Assembly: GCA_003599345.1 (NCBI GenBank)
Contig: QZJP01000060.1
Span: forward strand, 1-42,599
Reading direction: 5' to 3'
Source: Bacillota bacterium
Lineage (GTDB): Bacteria; Bacillota; Sulfobacillia; UBA995; UBA9673
DNA: 42,599 bases
Both the position numbers and the translations under genes were made by a program. Positions within the stretch are counted from its first letter, which is position 1, and each line of letters starts with the position of its first letter. Shown here in pieces: positions 29,327 to 37,200 of the stretch. The notes under the pieces are model-generated. The model had not been told where the DNA came from and did not search any database. It worked only from the letters and a program-made list of their open reading frames with translations.

Positions 29327-30258
29327 CGATGGACGGACCCAAGCGCCTGGACGACATGCGGGCGCGGTTCGTCTTCGACACAGAGACCGGAGTGGGTGAC
29401 CTGAAGCGCGGACCCGCCAGGCACCCTTACGAAGGGTGGAAAGAGGCCTTGAAGAGAGGGGCAAACCTGATGGATGAGGCCAAGCGGCGGCAGGAGATCC
29501 TCAAGCACCTGCCCGAGAAGGTGAGTTGCCCGGCCTGCCTGGGCGACCGTGTGAAGTGCGGGGTCGTCTGCGTCAAGTGCACCCGCCTGCTCGGCCAGTG
29601 CGCGGCGGTCCTGGACTACATCCCGACGGGTCTGATCGGGCCGGAGGACGAGGGGGTAGAGAGTCCATTGACGGCCGAGGTCAAGGGCGTGGTGGCCAGG
29701 GCGGAGGCCACACTCAGGGCCGCAGGGGAGGAAGCCCGCGATGTGGCCGCCAGGGTGAGCCGCAAGCCCCTCACCCTCACCCCCGAGGAGGAGGCGCTGC
29801 TCGCTCCCAGCGGCGGGCAGGGTTCGCGCTACCCCACGCGCGAGGCATCGAAGAAGGCGCTGCGCCTGGGGACGCGCATCACCGCCAAGCGCAAGGAGGC
29901 CCTCGCGGCCGCTCAGGCCGGTGACCGGGAGGCGTTGGACGCGGCCCTCGGCATCCTGACCGTGCTCCTGGAGACGCGAGCCGAGTTGAGACACCGGGGG
30001 CCGGAGGACCGGGCCCCGGTGGAGGAGGCGGAGGACGCGGCAAGGGTCGAGGCCCCGGCTGACCCGACGCCCACGCCCGAGCCACCCAGGTCCAGCATCT
30101 ATTTCGAGGTCGTGGACACCAACCAGGGCCACCGCATCGCCGAGCACCTCGAGAATATCGCCCGGTCGCTCAGGTCGGACCTCGGGCAGTTCGACGCGGA
30201 GGTCCGGATCCGGAGACTGGCGAGGAACGGCGCGGGGAACGGGAGGGTTGCGGGATGA
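29323..30258 (+). CDS. Hypothetical protein with Cys cluster
   Basis: A 311-aa protein with GTG 29323 overlapping the previous stop. Residues 65-90 contain CPACLGDRVKCGVVCVKC, a probable zinc site. Residues 110-225 are helical and basic, with EALLAPSGGQGSRYPTREASKKAL. An acidic Pro-rich linker (235-260) leads to a C-terminal domain (SSIYFEVVDTNQGHRIAEHLENIARSL). No family recognised. Stop overlaps the next start. Confidence 0.65.
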   Translation: MTMDGPKRLDDMRARFVFDTETGVGDLKRGPARHPYEGWKEALKRGANLMDEAKRRQEILKHLPEKVSCPACLGDRVKCGVVCVKCTRLLGQCAAVLDYIPTGLIGPEDEGVESPLTAEVKGVVARAEATLRAAGEEARDVAARVSRKPLTLTPEEEALLAPSGGQGSRYPTREASKKALRLGTRITAKRKEALAAAQAGDREALDAALGILTVLLETRAELRHRGPEDRAPVEEAEDAARVEAPADPTPTPEPPRSSIYFEVVDTNQGHRIAEHLENIARSLRSDLGQFDAEVRIRRLARNGAGNGRVAG

Positions 30259-30548
30259 GTGACAGCACTTGGCGGGTGACGGCGACCATCAGGGTCGCGA
30301 TGGACCCGGAGAAGTTTCGACGCTGGTTCGAGCCAGCCCTGGCCGACCTAAGAAGTCAGGGCGGCATAATCCAGGCGGCCAACGTGACCCTGGCCGACCT
30401 AAGAAGTCAGGGCGGCATAATCCAGGCGGCCAACGTGACGGCCGACGACTACGCCGTGGGCGAGGGACTGATCGATGCCGTGATGTTGCGGCCGGGACGA
30501 CCGTCTCCCAACCGGCATGACAAGACAGGAGAGGAGGACCCGACATGA
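30255..30548 (+). CDS. Small protein with a fresh internal duplication
   Basis: A 97-aa protein with ATG 30255. The N-terminal WRVTATIRVAMDPEKFRRWFEPAL is followed by a 17-residue unit (LADLRSQGGIIQAANVT) present twice in tandem. The duplication is exact at DNA level and in frame. The likely ancestor is 80 aa. No family recognised. It overlaps the following gene by four bases. Confidence 0.6.
   Translation: MSDSTWRVTATIRVAMDPEKFRRWFEPALADLRSQGGIIQAANVTLADLRSQGGIIQAANVTADDYAVGEGLIDAVMLRPGRPSPNRHDKTGEEDPT
30337..30439 (+). repeat. Perfect 51-bp tandem duplication
   Basis: Bases 30337-30388 match 30388-30439 with no difference, a period of 51. It inserts 17 codons in frame. Absence of any silent change points to a recent slippage event, or an assembly artefact in this gene. 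Confidence 0.9.
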
Positions 30549-30688
30549 TCTGGCTTAGCTTCGACCGATGGAATAGCCACCATGGCCGCTACCTGGTGGC
30601 CGAGCGCATCTACCGGCGGCGGTACCGCTGGACACCGTTCGTGAGGCTTCGGCTCCGCCGGCGGGGAGAGGAGGAGAGGCCGTTTTGA
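30545..30688 (+). CDS. 47-aa basic protein
   Basis: ATG 30545 overlaps the previous stop (ATGA). It encodes an Arg-rich peptide (AERIYRRRYRWTPFVRLRLRRRGEEE) with an aromatic N-terminus. Coupling supports translation; the very basic character could suit nucleic acid binding. No family recognised. Confidence 0.5.
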   Translation: MIWLSFDRWNSHHGRYLVAERIYRRRYRWTPFVRLRLRRRGEEERPF

Positions 30689-30713
30689 CGACAGGGAGGG
30701 GAGGCGGCAGACC

Positions 30714-30917
30714 GTGGATTTGACACCCGAGAACAAGGCGCATATCGACAGCCTGGACTACGAGCAGCTCCTCCGGGGATGGAGGCAGACCCCCGCCGGC
30801 GACCCGTGGTTCCAGGGCGAGACGGGCGAGTACTGGAGCGCGCGCATGAGAGACCTCCGCGCCGAGCCCGGAGGCCACGAGAGACACGTGGCGGCCTCGA
30901 AGGCCATCGGCTGGTAG
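30714..30917 (+). CDS. Small hypothetical protein
   Basis: A 67-aa protein with GTG 30714 behind GGGAGGGGAGG. Features are LDYEQLLRGWRQTPAGDPWFQGETGEYWSARM, a segment often seen in small phage proteins that have no known role. Followed by a short AT-richer gap with a possible promoter. Confidence 0.6.
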   Translation: MDLTPENKAHIDSLDYEQLLRGWRQTPAGDPWFQGETGEYWSARMRDLRAEPGGHERHVAASKAIGW

Positions 30918-30922
30918 CTGGT

Positions 30923-30966
30923 TGACGCTGCATTATGGGGCCGGGAATATGCCTAGAAATATGCCA
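30923..30966 (+). promoter_or_regulatory. Possible promoter and repeats before the late-regulator pair
   Basis: TTGACG (30923-30928) is followed 17 bp later by a poor -10, GAATAT. AATATGCC occurs twice (30947-30954 and 30959-30966), 12 bp apart, and the gap is unusually AT-rich for this genome. It may give separate control of the late regulator. Weak evidence. Confidence 0.3.
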
Positions 30967-30982
30967 CGCCAGGAGGGCGACG

Positions 30983-31225
30983 ATGCTGGTCATAGAGCAC
31001 CTACTCGGAGTCGACCCGGACCGGGACGAGAGCCTCATGCGCGCCGTCGGCAGGAAGCGATTCCGCCGCCTGCTCGCCGACCTCGCCTCAAAGCCGCTCA
31101 TCACGCTACCCCCGGGCTGGGCCGTGGTGGAGGGCCGGGTCGAGCACCCGGCCTCCGCCGCCCCCGGGGAGACCGAAGCCCTCATGATGCCCGCCGGGCC
31201 CAGAGGGGGGAGGCTGGTCGGATGA
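30983..31225 (+). CDS. Hypothetical protein before the late regulator
   Basis: An 80-aa protein starting at ATG 30983, with AGGAGGG seven bases upstream. Residues 1-35 are helical (IEHLLGVDPDRDESLMRAVGRKRFRRLLADL), then a beta segment (PPGWAVVEGRVEHP). The stop overlaps the start of the RinA/ArpU-like gene. No family recognised. Confidence 0.6.
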   Translation: MLVIEHLLGVDPDRDESLMRAVGRKRFRRLLADLASKPLITLPPGWAVVEGRVEHPASAAPGETEALMMPAGPRGGRLVG

Positions 31226-31659
31226 TCCTCGACAACAACCGCCTCCTCGAGCTCGCCGAACTCGTCCTCTGTAACCTTCACGACTGGCGCGAGGAACTGC
31301 GCCTCGTCGAACCGTCCCGGGGCGGTTCCTACATCACGCTGACGACAGCCTCCTCCGGCGGTATCGGCTCCCCGGTCGAGACGTTCGTCGTCCGCCGTGA
31401 CGACCTCGACAGCACGCTCCGGGCGGTGGAGCGCCGCCTGAGAAAACTCAGCCCCGACCTCCGGGCGGTCTACGAGAAGGTCTACGGGAGGGGGGTGTAC
31501 GACGAGAAGGGGCAGCGGGCGAAGCAGCTCTCCGTCGCCGAGGATCTTGGGCGGCATCCGCGGACGGTCGGGAGGCATGTCCGGCGCATCAAGATGATGG
31601 TCGCCGGCACTTTGGCAAACCTCGGCCCGCAGCGATTGAGGGGTCTCCTGCGGGAGTGA
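31222..31659 (+). CDS. RinA/ArpU-like late transcription regulator
   Basis: A 145-aa protein with ATG 31222. The central LRAVERRLRKLSPDLRAVYEKVYGRGVYDEKG and the C-terminal HTH (QLSVAEDLGRHPRTVGRHVRRIKMMVAGTL) are the sigma-70-region-4-like layout of ArpU/RinA phage regulators. In Staphylococcus phages RinA activates the late promoter upstream of the terminase genes. Here it is the last gene of the early/middle operon, as expected. The 11-bp repeats at 9975-10029 beside the candidate late promoter are its likely target. The target is inference. Confidence 0.8.
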   Translation: MILDNNRLLELAELVLCNLHDWREELRLVEPSRGGSYITLTTASSGGIGSPVETFVVRRDDLDSTLRAVERRLRKLSPDLRAVYEKVYGRGVYDEKGQRAKQLSVAEDLGRHPRTVGRHVRRIKMMVAGTLANLGPQRLRGLLRE

Positions 31660-31822
31660 CGGCCTCCGAGCGAGACCTCGGACGCGCTGAGAGGCCCCAG
31701 GAGATTCGCCCCTACTCCTTCCCTCCCGGGGGTGTCTTCGCTCAGCCCGCGCCACGTGAGCGGGTGTTCCGGGGCTTCTGGCGGGAGGGGTCAGGGCCGG
31801 GGACTCGGGGGAGGGGAATCGG

Positions 31823-31855
31823 AAAAGGCCCCCCGACCGAGATGGCCGGGGGGCT
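31823..31855 (-). terminator. Strong intrinsic terminator of the late operon
   Basis: On the minus strand, GCCCCCCGGCC pairs with GGTCGGGGGGC across a five-base loop, with a single mismatch, and TTTT follows immediately. It lies 30 bases beyond the holin stop. The 31660-31884 gap otherwise shows nothing coding. It also faces the convergent early operon and could limit read-through there. Confidence 0.85.
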
Positions 31856-31884
31856 CGTCGTCGAACGGGTGTTCCTCGTGGAAC

Positions 31885-32076
31885 CTACAGGTTCTTGGCG
31901 TCGATGTAGCCCTCGGTGAAGATGTAGCCGAGGACGATGGCCGCGAAGGCCAGAACGGCCTCGCCGTCGATCTCGAGGCCCAGTCCCTCCTTGAGGATCA
32001 GGAGGAACGCGCCGACGACGGCGAGCCAGAACTTGCGTGACTTGAGTTTGGCGGGCCAGACGAAATTCTTGAACAT
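31885..32076 (-). CDS. Holin
   Basis: A 63-aa protein with ATG 32076 behind GGAGGTG. It has a basic N-terminus (KLKSRKFW), then two membrane spans (about 17-33, LAVVGAFLLILKEGLG, and 40-55, AVLAFAAIVLGYIF) and a polar tail (TEGYIDAKNL). Size and layout match small Gram-positive phage holins that open the membrane at lysis. It follows the endolysin gene and is the last late gene before the terminator. Confidence 0.78.
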   Translation of the reverse strand: MFKNFVWPAKLKSRKFWLAVVGAFLLILKEGLGLEIDGEAVLAFAAIVLGYIFTEGYIDAKNL

Positions 32077-32097
32077 CTCTACTTCACCTCCCCCTTC

Positions 32098-33051
32098 TTA
32101 GCCCTTCTCCGCCGCGAGCCACGCGAGAATCCCCACCGAGACGGCCAGGGCCACGCGGTAGCGGTAGGTCGGCTCGGCGAGGAACGCCCCGTCCAGGGGA
32201 TTGGTCACGTGGCCCGGGCTGACGATAACCGCCGGCGGCTTCGTCTGGGTCAGGATGGCCGGGCGGAGCCTGGTCGTGAGGCCTCGGGCGGGCGCCCGGG
32301 TCGCCAGGCCGACCTCGTAGAGGATACCCTCGGCCAGGCGCTGCGCGGAGCCTCCCGGCAGCGCGAAGGTCTCGATGCCCCGGTCCTTGGCGTCCGGGGA
32401 ACCCGCGCAGGCGATGGACACCACGCAGTCGGAACTCGCGGCATTGACCGCCGCGACGCGCTGGGCGGCGCTCATGTCCCTGTCGGCGTCCAGGGTCATC
32501 ACGGCCTCCACGCCGGCGCCCTCCAGCATCCTCCGGACGTCCTGCGCCAGCATGAGGTTAAGTCTCGACGCGGCGATGCCCGACGGCGTGAGGAGTCCGG
32601 TCTCGCGCCCCCCACCGGCCGGGTCGAGCACGACTCGCCTGTTGCCCAATTGCACCACTCCCTCCGGGTCGAGCCACGGCTCAGGGTCGATCGGCGTTCC
32701 CCCGGGGTCGCGCAGGGTGCAGTGGAGATGCGCCCCGGTCGTGTTCTTACCGCTGTTGCCCGAGAGGGCCACGATCTGGCCGTCGGCGACCTGCTGGCCG
32801 ACGCTTGCCCGGGTCTCGGCCAGATGGACGTAGTTGACCGAGTAGCCGCCGGCGAGGGCGATCTCCAGTGTCAGGCCGCCGTAGGTGGTCGTGTAAATCC
32901 TGGAGACCCGCCCGGGTGAGCCCTGGACCGCCGTTCCCTTCGGGCAGAGCCAATCCACGCCGTGGTGCCAGGGGCTCCACGAAGGCCCGATGGACCGGAA
33001 CCGGGCGTCGGGGTTGATATCGTGAGGGACGGGGCGGAGTAGGAGCATCAC
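32098..33051 (-). CDS. Endolysin: active-type M23 peptidase plus degenerate amidase
   Basis: A 317-aa protein. Residues 15-125 are an M23 domain with intact zinc ligands (His29 and Asp33 in HHGVD; His110 in HLH, with His75 and His108). Residues 139-312 are an N-acetylmuramoyl-alanine amidase (Amidase_3) fold by its RGIETFAL and PPAVIV...TNPLDGAFL segments. However, all four catalytic positions are changed: His to Gly146 (DPAGGG), Glu to Ala161, His to Ala214 (SIACAG) and Glu to Ser278 (VIVSPG). The second domain may only bind wall. It is coupled to the membrane protein gene before it; the start is GTG 33051 or ATG 33048. No signal peptide, so it needs the holin. Confidence 0.88.
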   Translation of the reverse strand: MMLLLRPVPHDINPDARFRSIGPSWSPWHHGVDWLCPKGTAVQGSPGRVSRIYTTTYGGLTLEIALAGGYSVNYVHLAETRASVGQQVADGQIVALSGNSGKNTTGAHLHCTLRDPGGTPIDPEPWLDPEGVVQLGNRRVVLDPAGGGRETGLLTPSGIAASRLNLMLAQDVRRMLEGAGVEAVMTLDADRDMSAAQRVAAVNAASSDCVVSIACAGSPDAKDRGIETFALPGGSAQRLAEGILYEVGLATRAPARGLTTRLRPAILTQTKPPAVIVSPGHVTNPLDGAFLAEPTYRYRVALAVSVGILAWLAAEKG

Positions 33052-33350
33052 GGCCCCCTCCTTTGGGTGTTGGAGACGATACGGTCGAGCTTCTCGGTAT
33101 GGGCGGCGAGGATGATGTTCTGGGCGTAGATGGCCTCTTTCACGGCCCCCATGTCCCCCCTCATCTCCCGGCCGGTCTCCCGGAACTCCCGGACGGCCTC
33201 GGTGAGAAGCCCCATGGAGTAGGAATGGTTGTTGCTGTGGGACTTTCCGTTCCTCGCCCCGAGCCTCACGCGGGCGAGGTCCACGATGACGGTGAGCAGG
33301 ACGCCCACGACGATCCAGGCCGGTCCGAGATTGCCGAGAGACTCACCCAA
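33048..33350 (-). CDS. Membrane protein of the lysis cassette (holin-like)
   Basis: A 100-aa protein starting at TTG 33350, with GGAGG eight bases upstream. Residues 9-28 (GPAWIVVGVLLTVIVDLARV) form one membrane span, followed by a basic stretch and a long amphipathic helix (LLTEAVREFRETGREMRGDMGAVKEAIYAQNIILAAHTEKLDRIV). The stop overlaps the endolysin start. It may be an accessory holin similar in role to XhlA-type proteins, though those have the span at the other end. Confidence 0.65.
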   Translation of the reverse strand: MGESLGNLGPAWIVVGVLLTVIVDLARVRLGARNGKSHSNNHSYSMGLLTEAVREFRETGREMRGDMGAVKEAIYAQNIILAAHTEKLDRIVSNTQRRGP

Positions 33351-33411
33351 TCGTTCCGCCTCCTCATGCGTGCGAGCCGGACCCCTTCTCCGCGTCGGCG
33401 GCCCGGGACTG

Positions 33412-33439
33412 TTGAAATCTGGTGGTCTTGTAGTAGACT
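33412..33439 (+). promoter_or_regulatory. Own promoter of the stalk-domain gene
   Basis: TTGAAA (33412-33417), a 16-bp spacer and TAGACT (33434-33439) lie 22 bases before the ATG at 33461. GGGAGGTG is the ribosome site. A gene-specific promoter inside an opposed late block is typical of lysogenic conversion genes (morons). Confidence 0.6.
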
Positions 33440-33460
33440 GGTGACTGGGAGGTGTTGTCG

Positions 33461-34234
33461 ATGAAGAGACTTGGCGTCTACGGGCTGGCTTTGGCCCTCA
33501 TCCTGGTTTCGACCGTGGGCCTGGCCGCGTCGGGCTGGGGCCACTATGAGGGCTTCCCGGTCGTGAGAGTGCTCATCGACGGCAAGGAGCTCGTGAACGA
33601 CGTGCCTGCCATCAACTTCCACGGGCGGACGCTCGTGCCGCTCCGGGTGATCTCGGAGTATCTCGGAGCCGAGGTCGGCTGGGACCAGGAGACCTACACG
33701 GCCACGGTGGACTCGCCGGCGCCCTGCACGAGTTGGGAGCTCACGCCGGCCCAAGTGGCTGACGCCCTCGTGTGGGCCCGGGCGGGGAAGGACCTGAGCG
33801 ACTATCAAGACCTCTTGCCGATGTACTGCCGCCGGCTCGCCAAGGAGTCCAGCGAGGAACTCTGGCTCGACCTGCTCACTCCGTGGGGGCGCCTTGTGGC
33901 AGATGCCCAGTGCTGGTATACGGACGGGGAGGAGATTCCGTCTACTGCTCAACTCATCGCAGACTACAGCCCAGGGCTGTTCGCGGTGGTCTCTGGACAC
34001 TCGCCGGTGCCCGGGAGGCCCATCACCGTTACCCTTGAGCAGAACGGAGTCGTGTTCGAGTGCGAGTCGAGTACGGAGAGACTTGTGGATCCCCCAGCGT
34101 CCGGAACCTACACCTTTATCCAGGGCTTCGGGTTCGCGGCAGAAGGCCTGGACCGCACTCAACCGGTAGACGTCGTGGTGCTCTTCGGCGAGGACGAGTA
34201 CCGCTGCACCTTCGACCTCGGGGTGCTGAAGTAG
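33461..34234 (+). CDS. Secreted copper-amine-oxidase-N-like stalk protein
   Basis: A 257-aa protein. ATG 33461 is chosen because GGGAGGTG lies just upstream and the in-frame GTG 33452 is inside that site. Residues 1-23 are a signal peptide (LGVYGLALALILVSTVGLAASG). Residues 30-85 (VVRVLIDGKELVNDVPAINFHGRTLVPLRVISEYLGAEVGWDQ) match the copper amine oxidase N-terminal (stalk) domain common in Bacillota surface proteins. The rest is unassigned, ending in a beta domain. It faces against the late operon and meets the ejection-protein stop one base away. It is probably expressed in the lysogen and placed on the host surface. Confidence 0.8.
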   Translation: MKRLGVYGLALALILVSTVGLAASGWGHYEGFPVVRVLIDGKELVNDVPAINFHGRTLVPLRVISEYLGAEVGWDQETYTATVDSPAPCTSWELTPAQVADALVWARAGKDLSDYQDLLPMYCRRLAKESSEELWLDLLTPWGRLVADAQCWYTDGEEIPSTAQLIADYSPGLFAVVSGHSPVPGRPITVTLEQNGVVFECESSTERLVDPPASGTYTFIQGFGFAAEGLDRTQPVDVVVLFGEDEYRCTFDLGVLK

Positions 34235-34235
34235 C

Positions 34236-37200
34236 CTAGCCGACGCCGGGCATCCTCGAGGGGTGGCCCCACATGGCGCGGATCCGGCGGATGGCCGCGA
34301 CCGTGTTGTGAAGCGGGTTCCAGATATCGGCCATGCCCTCGCCGGCGAACCGTCTGAACTCGGCGGGGGTCAGGCCGAAGAGGCCGGTCCGCTTCGAGCC
34401 TGCGTCATAGGCGACGGGATTGCCGCCGCTGGCCTGGTCCATGACCCGGATGAGCCAAGGCTCCCAGTCGCGCGGGACGCCGGCGATCCAGACGGCCTCC
34501 CGGACGGCGGACGGCGCCTGCCCGACCTGCACCTTCTCCTGGCCCTGTCCGCGGACCGCCCGGGCGAAGCTTCCGCCGCCCCCCAGCATCACGTACTGCT
34601 TCGGCCTGGTCACCGCTGAGAGGAAGCTCGGCCTCTGCAGCTCCTCGGTCGTCGGCACGACGACGCCGCGCCGCTCGGCTGCCCCGATGGCCTCCCGGAG
34701 AGTGTCCCGCCTCTCGTAGAGAGCCTCACGCGCCCAGCGGGCAGGATGCTGGATGGTGAGGGGCATCCCCGCCAGGGCTTTCCTGAAGGAAGGGACCTCC
34801 TGCTCGCGCCCCCGGGCCCTGTCAAGGGTCTCCCTGACAGCCTGCTCTCGGCCGATCATCGCCGACGCGAGTTCGCGGCCGGGCAGCCCCCCGAAGCTCT
34901 GAAGGACGTATTTCGCGTAGTCGGCGACGTCGTCCCAGCCCGGGCCCGGGGCGGTCCTGTTGATCTTGTGGCCCGTGTAGAGCACCTGGTTGAAAGCGGC
35001 TTCGGGGATGGCCTTAACCAGCGGGTGCATGTTGGCGAGGAGTTCGCGCCCCCACTCCTGGACCTCCCAGGGGTCGTGGATCGCCGAGAGTTCTGTGTAA
35101 GGGAGGTTCAGCGTGAGGTAGTGGACGTTGCCCTCGGCGTCGACGAAGAGCGGCAGGGCCTGGTTGTCCCGGAGCCAGTCCGGGAGGTGTGTCTCGTCTA
35201 CGTCGTTCCCTCTGACCAGAGCGTCCCGGAAGTGAGCGGCGCCGGTGAAGACCCCGGGGGCCCCAAGGAGCCTCTCGACGAGCCGTGGCAGGACGAACCG
35301 CCGCCAGGGGTAGAACGGGATGCCCCACCGCTTGATCTGCCTCTCAAAGGGTGTCAGCTGGCCGTAGTCGAACTGGGCCAGGCGCGTGAGTCTGGCGGCT
35401 TCCGCCGGCCCGAGGCCCTGATCGAGGTGATGCAGAAAGTTCGTCAGACGGTTCCACGTGTCGCCCGCCTCGCCGAACTCTCTCAAGCTCTGGAACGGAT
35501 GTCTCGCGATGTAGGCTACCTTGCCCAGCCCTCCGTGCTCGAGCGCGGAGATCGTCCGCTGCGCTTCCTGGGTGAGGGACATCTCCCGGATCATGCTCCG
35601 GTACATGCCCTGGCCGGGTAGACCCGCGTCCTCGAACCACTCCCAGACGACCTTCGCGGGCACGCGTCTGCCGGCGAGTTCGATCTCCCGGAGGACTCCC
35701 TTGCCGAAACCCGCCCCGGCCTCGATCATGAGGGCCGTGGCCTGAGCGTAGCGCCCCGGGTTGATCACCCCGTCGGCGGCGTTCAGGAAGATGCCGCCGG
35801 CTAGGTTCCGCATGGAGAAGGTCGGCGTCGCGAGCACGACTGCCTTCCAGGTGTTCGTTATGTTGTCCCAGTTCCGAGTGAAGGCGTTGACGGCCTCATC
35901 CGTGTTGGTGAGCACCGGGTAGAACGCCCGCAGGGTGTTCGCGACCTCGGGATGCACGTACTTGCCCGCGAGAGCCGGGATCTCGTCCCCGAGTTGGATG
36001 TAGCCCTCGATGGCCTTCTCGACGACGACCTCCTTGCCCATCCCGAGGAGGGCCCTGCCCATGTCCTGGAACACGGCCGCTTGCTCGGCCATGGCCCGGT
36101 GGACGGAAGTCAGGACACGGACGTCCTCGACCGGATGGAGACCGAGCGCTTTGGCCTGCTCGATCGTGGGGATCGTCCTGGCGTAAGTGAAGCCCGGCTT
36201 CGCGCTTTTCACATGGATCTTCCGGCCCCGCCACTTGGACAGGATCTCCTTGACCCGGGCCGGCGGGTCCTTATAGAGGTGCATGACGTAGTTGTCGAGG
36301 GCGCCCAGGGGGATGCCCTTCTTCTGGAAGAGGGCCACGTCGCGCGCGAAGAGCGCCTTGGCTCTGGCCGCCGCGCCCAGGACGGCCGGGTCTGCCGTCC
36401 TCACCGTCTCCTCGATGACGCCGGCGGCCCTCTCGGCTGCCTCGCGGCTCACCCCGTGCCACTCGCCGAGAGTCTCCCGGAGCGCCCGCCTCGCCACCGC
36501 GGGGCCCTTGGCGGCCGCGGCCGTCACCGTCTTCTTCGCCCCGGTGATGGCCTCCCTGGCCGCCCCTCGAATCGAGAGCGGCGTGTAGTTGAAGATGAAG
36601 GCTCTTCCCAAGGTATCTGTGAGCTTTGTCATCCCCGGCACGCGCTGAATCGTTGCTCCGAGAGCGGTCTTGATGGGCGTCACGTTGGCGATGGGGATGG
36701 CCCCCACGCGAAGGATGGACTGGGCCTTCATCCCGGTCGAGACGTACTCGGTCGCCCTGGCGGGGGCGCGCTTGACGGCGGCTCCGAGGTCCTTGACCCT
36801 CTCGCCCAGCCTTGCGGCCTGGGTCGCGGCCTCGGCGGCGCGGGTGGTCGCGGCGGTCACGTCGAAGCCCTCGGCGGCCTTCTTGGCCCTGCGGGCGAGG
36901 GCGCCGGCGCGGCCTGGCTTTGTCAGCGAACCCATCAGGGCCCGCCCCTGGCTCTCGGTGAGTTCTTTCAGGCTGCCTACTCCGAAAGCGCGGCCGGCAA
37001 CATCCCGCACGCCCTCATGGCCCAGTTCGATGCCCTTGCCTGCCGCGTGGAGCCCGCGCATGGTAGCGGTCCTGATGGGCTTCCCGGCGTACTTGACCTC
37101 CGTCTCCGCCGCTCTGGCCGTCTTGCGGGCGGTCTTGAGCTGCTCGCGCAGCGAGGGTAGGACCGTGGTCTTGGTCTCGGCTCGGGCGAGCCGGCCCAGT

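Noticed and set aside
30610-31755. 381-codon minus-strand frame
   Set aside because: Antisense to the RinA/ArpU-like gene and its neighbours; low-quality composition and no ribosome site.
33266-34162. 298-codon minus-strand frame continuing the direction of the late operon
   Set aside because: It overlaps the stalk-domain gene, which has a signal peptide, domain match, ribosome site and promoter; the minus frame has none of these.
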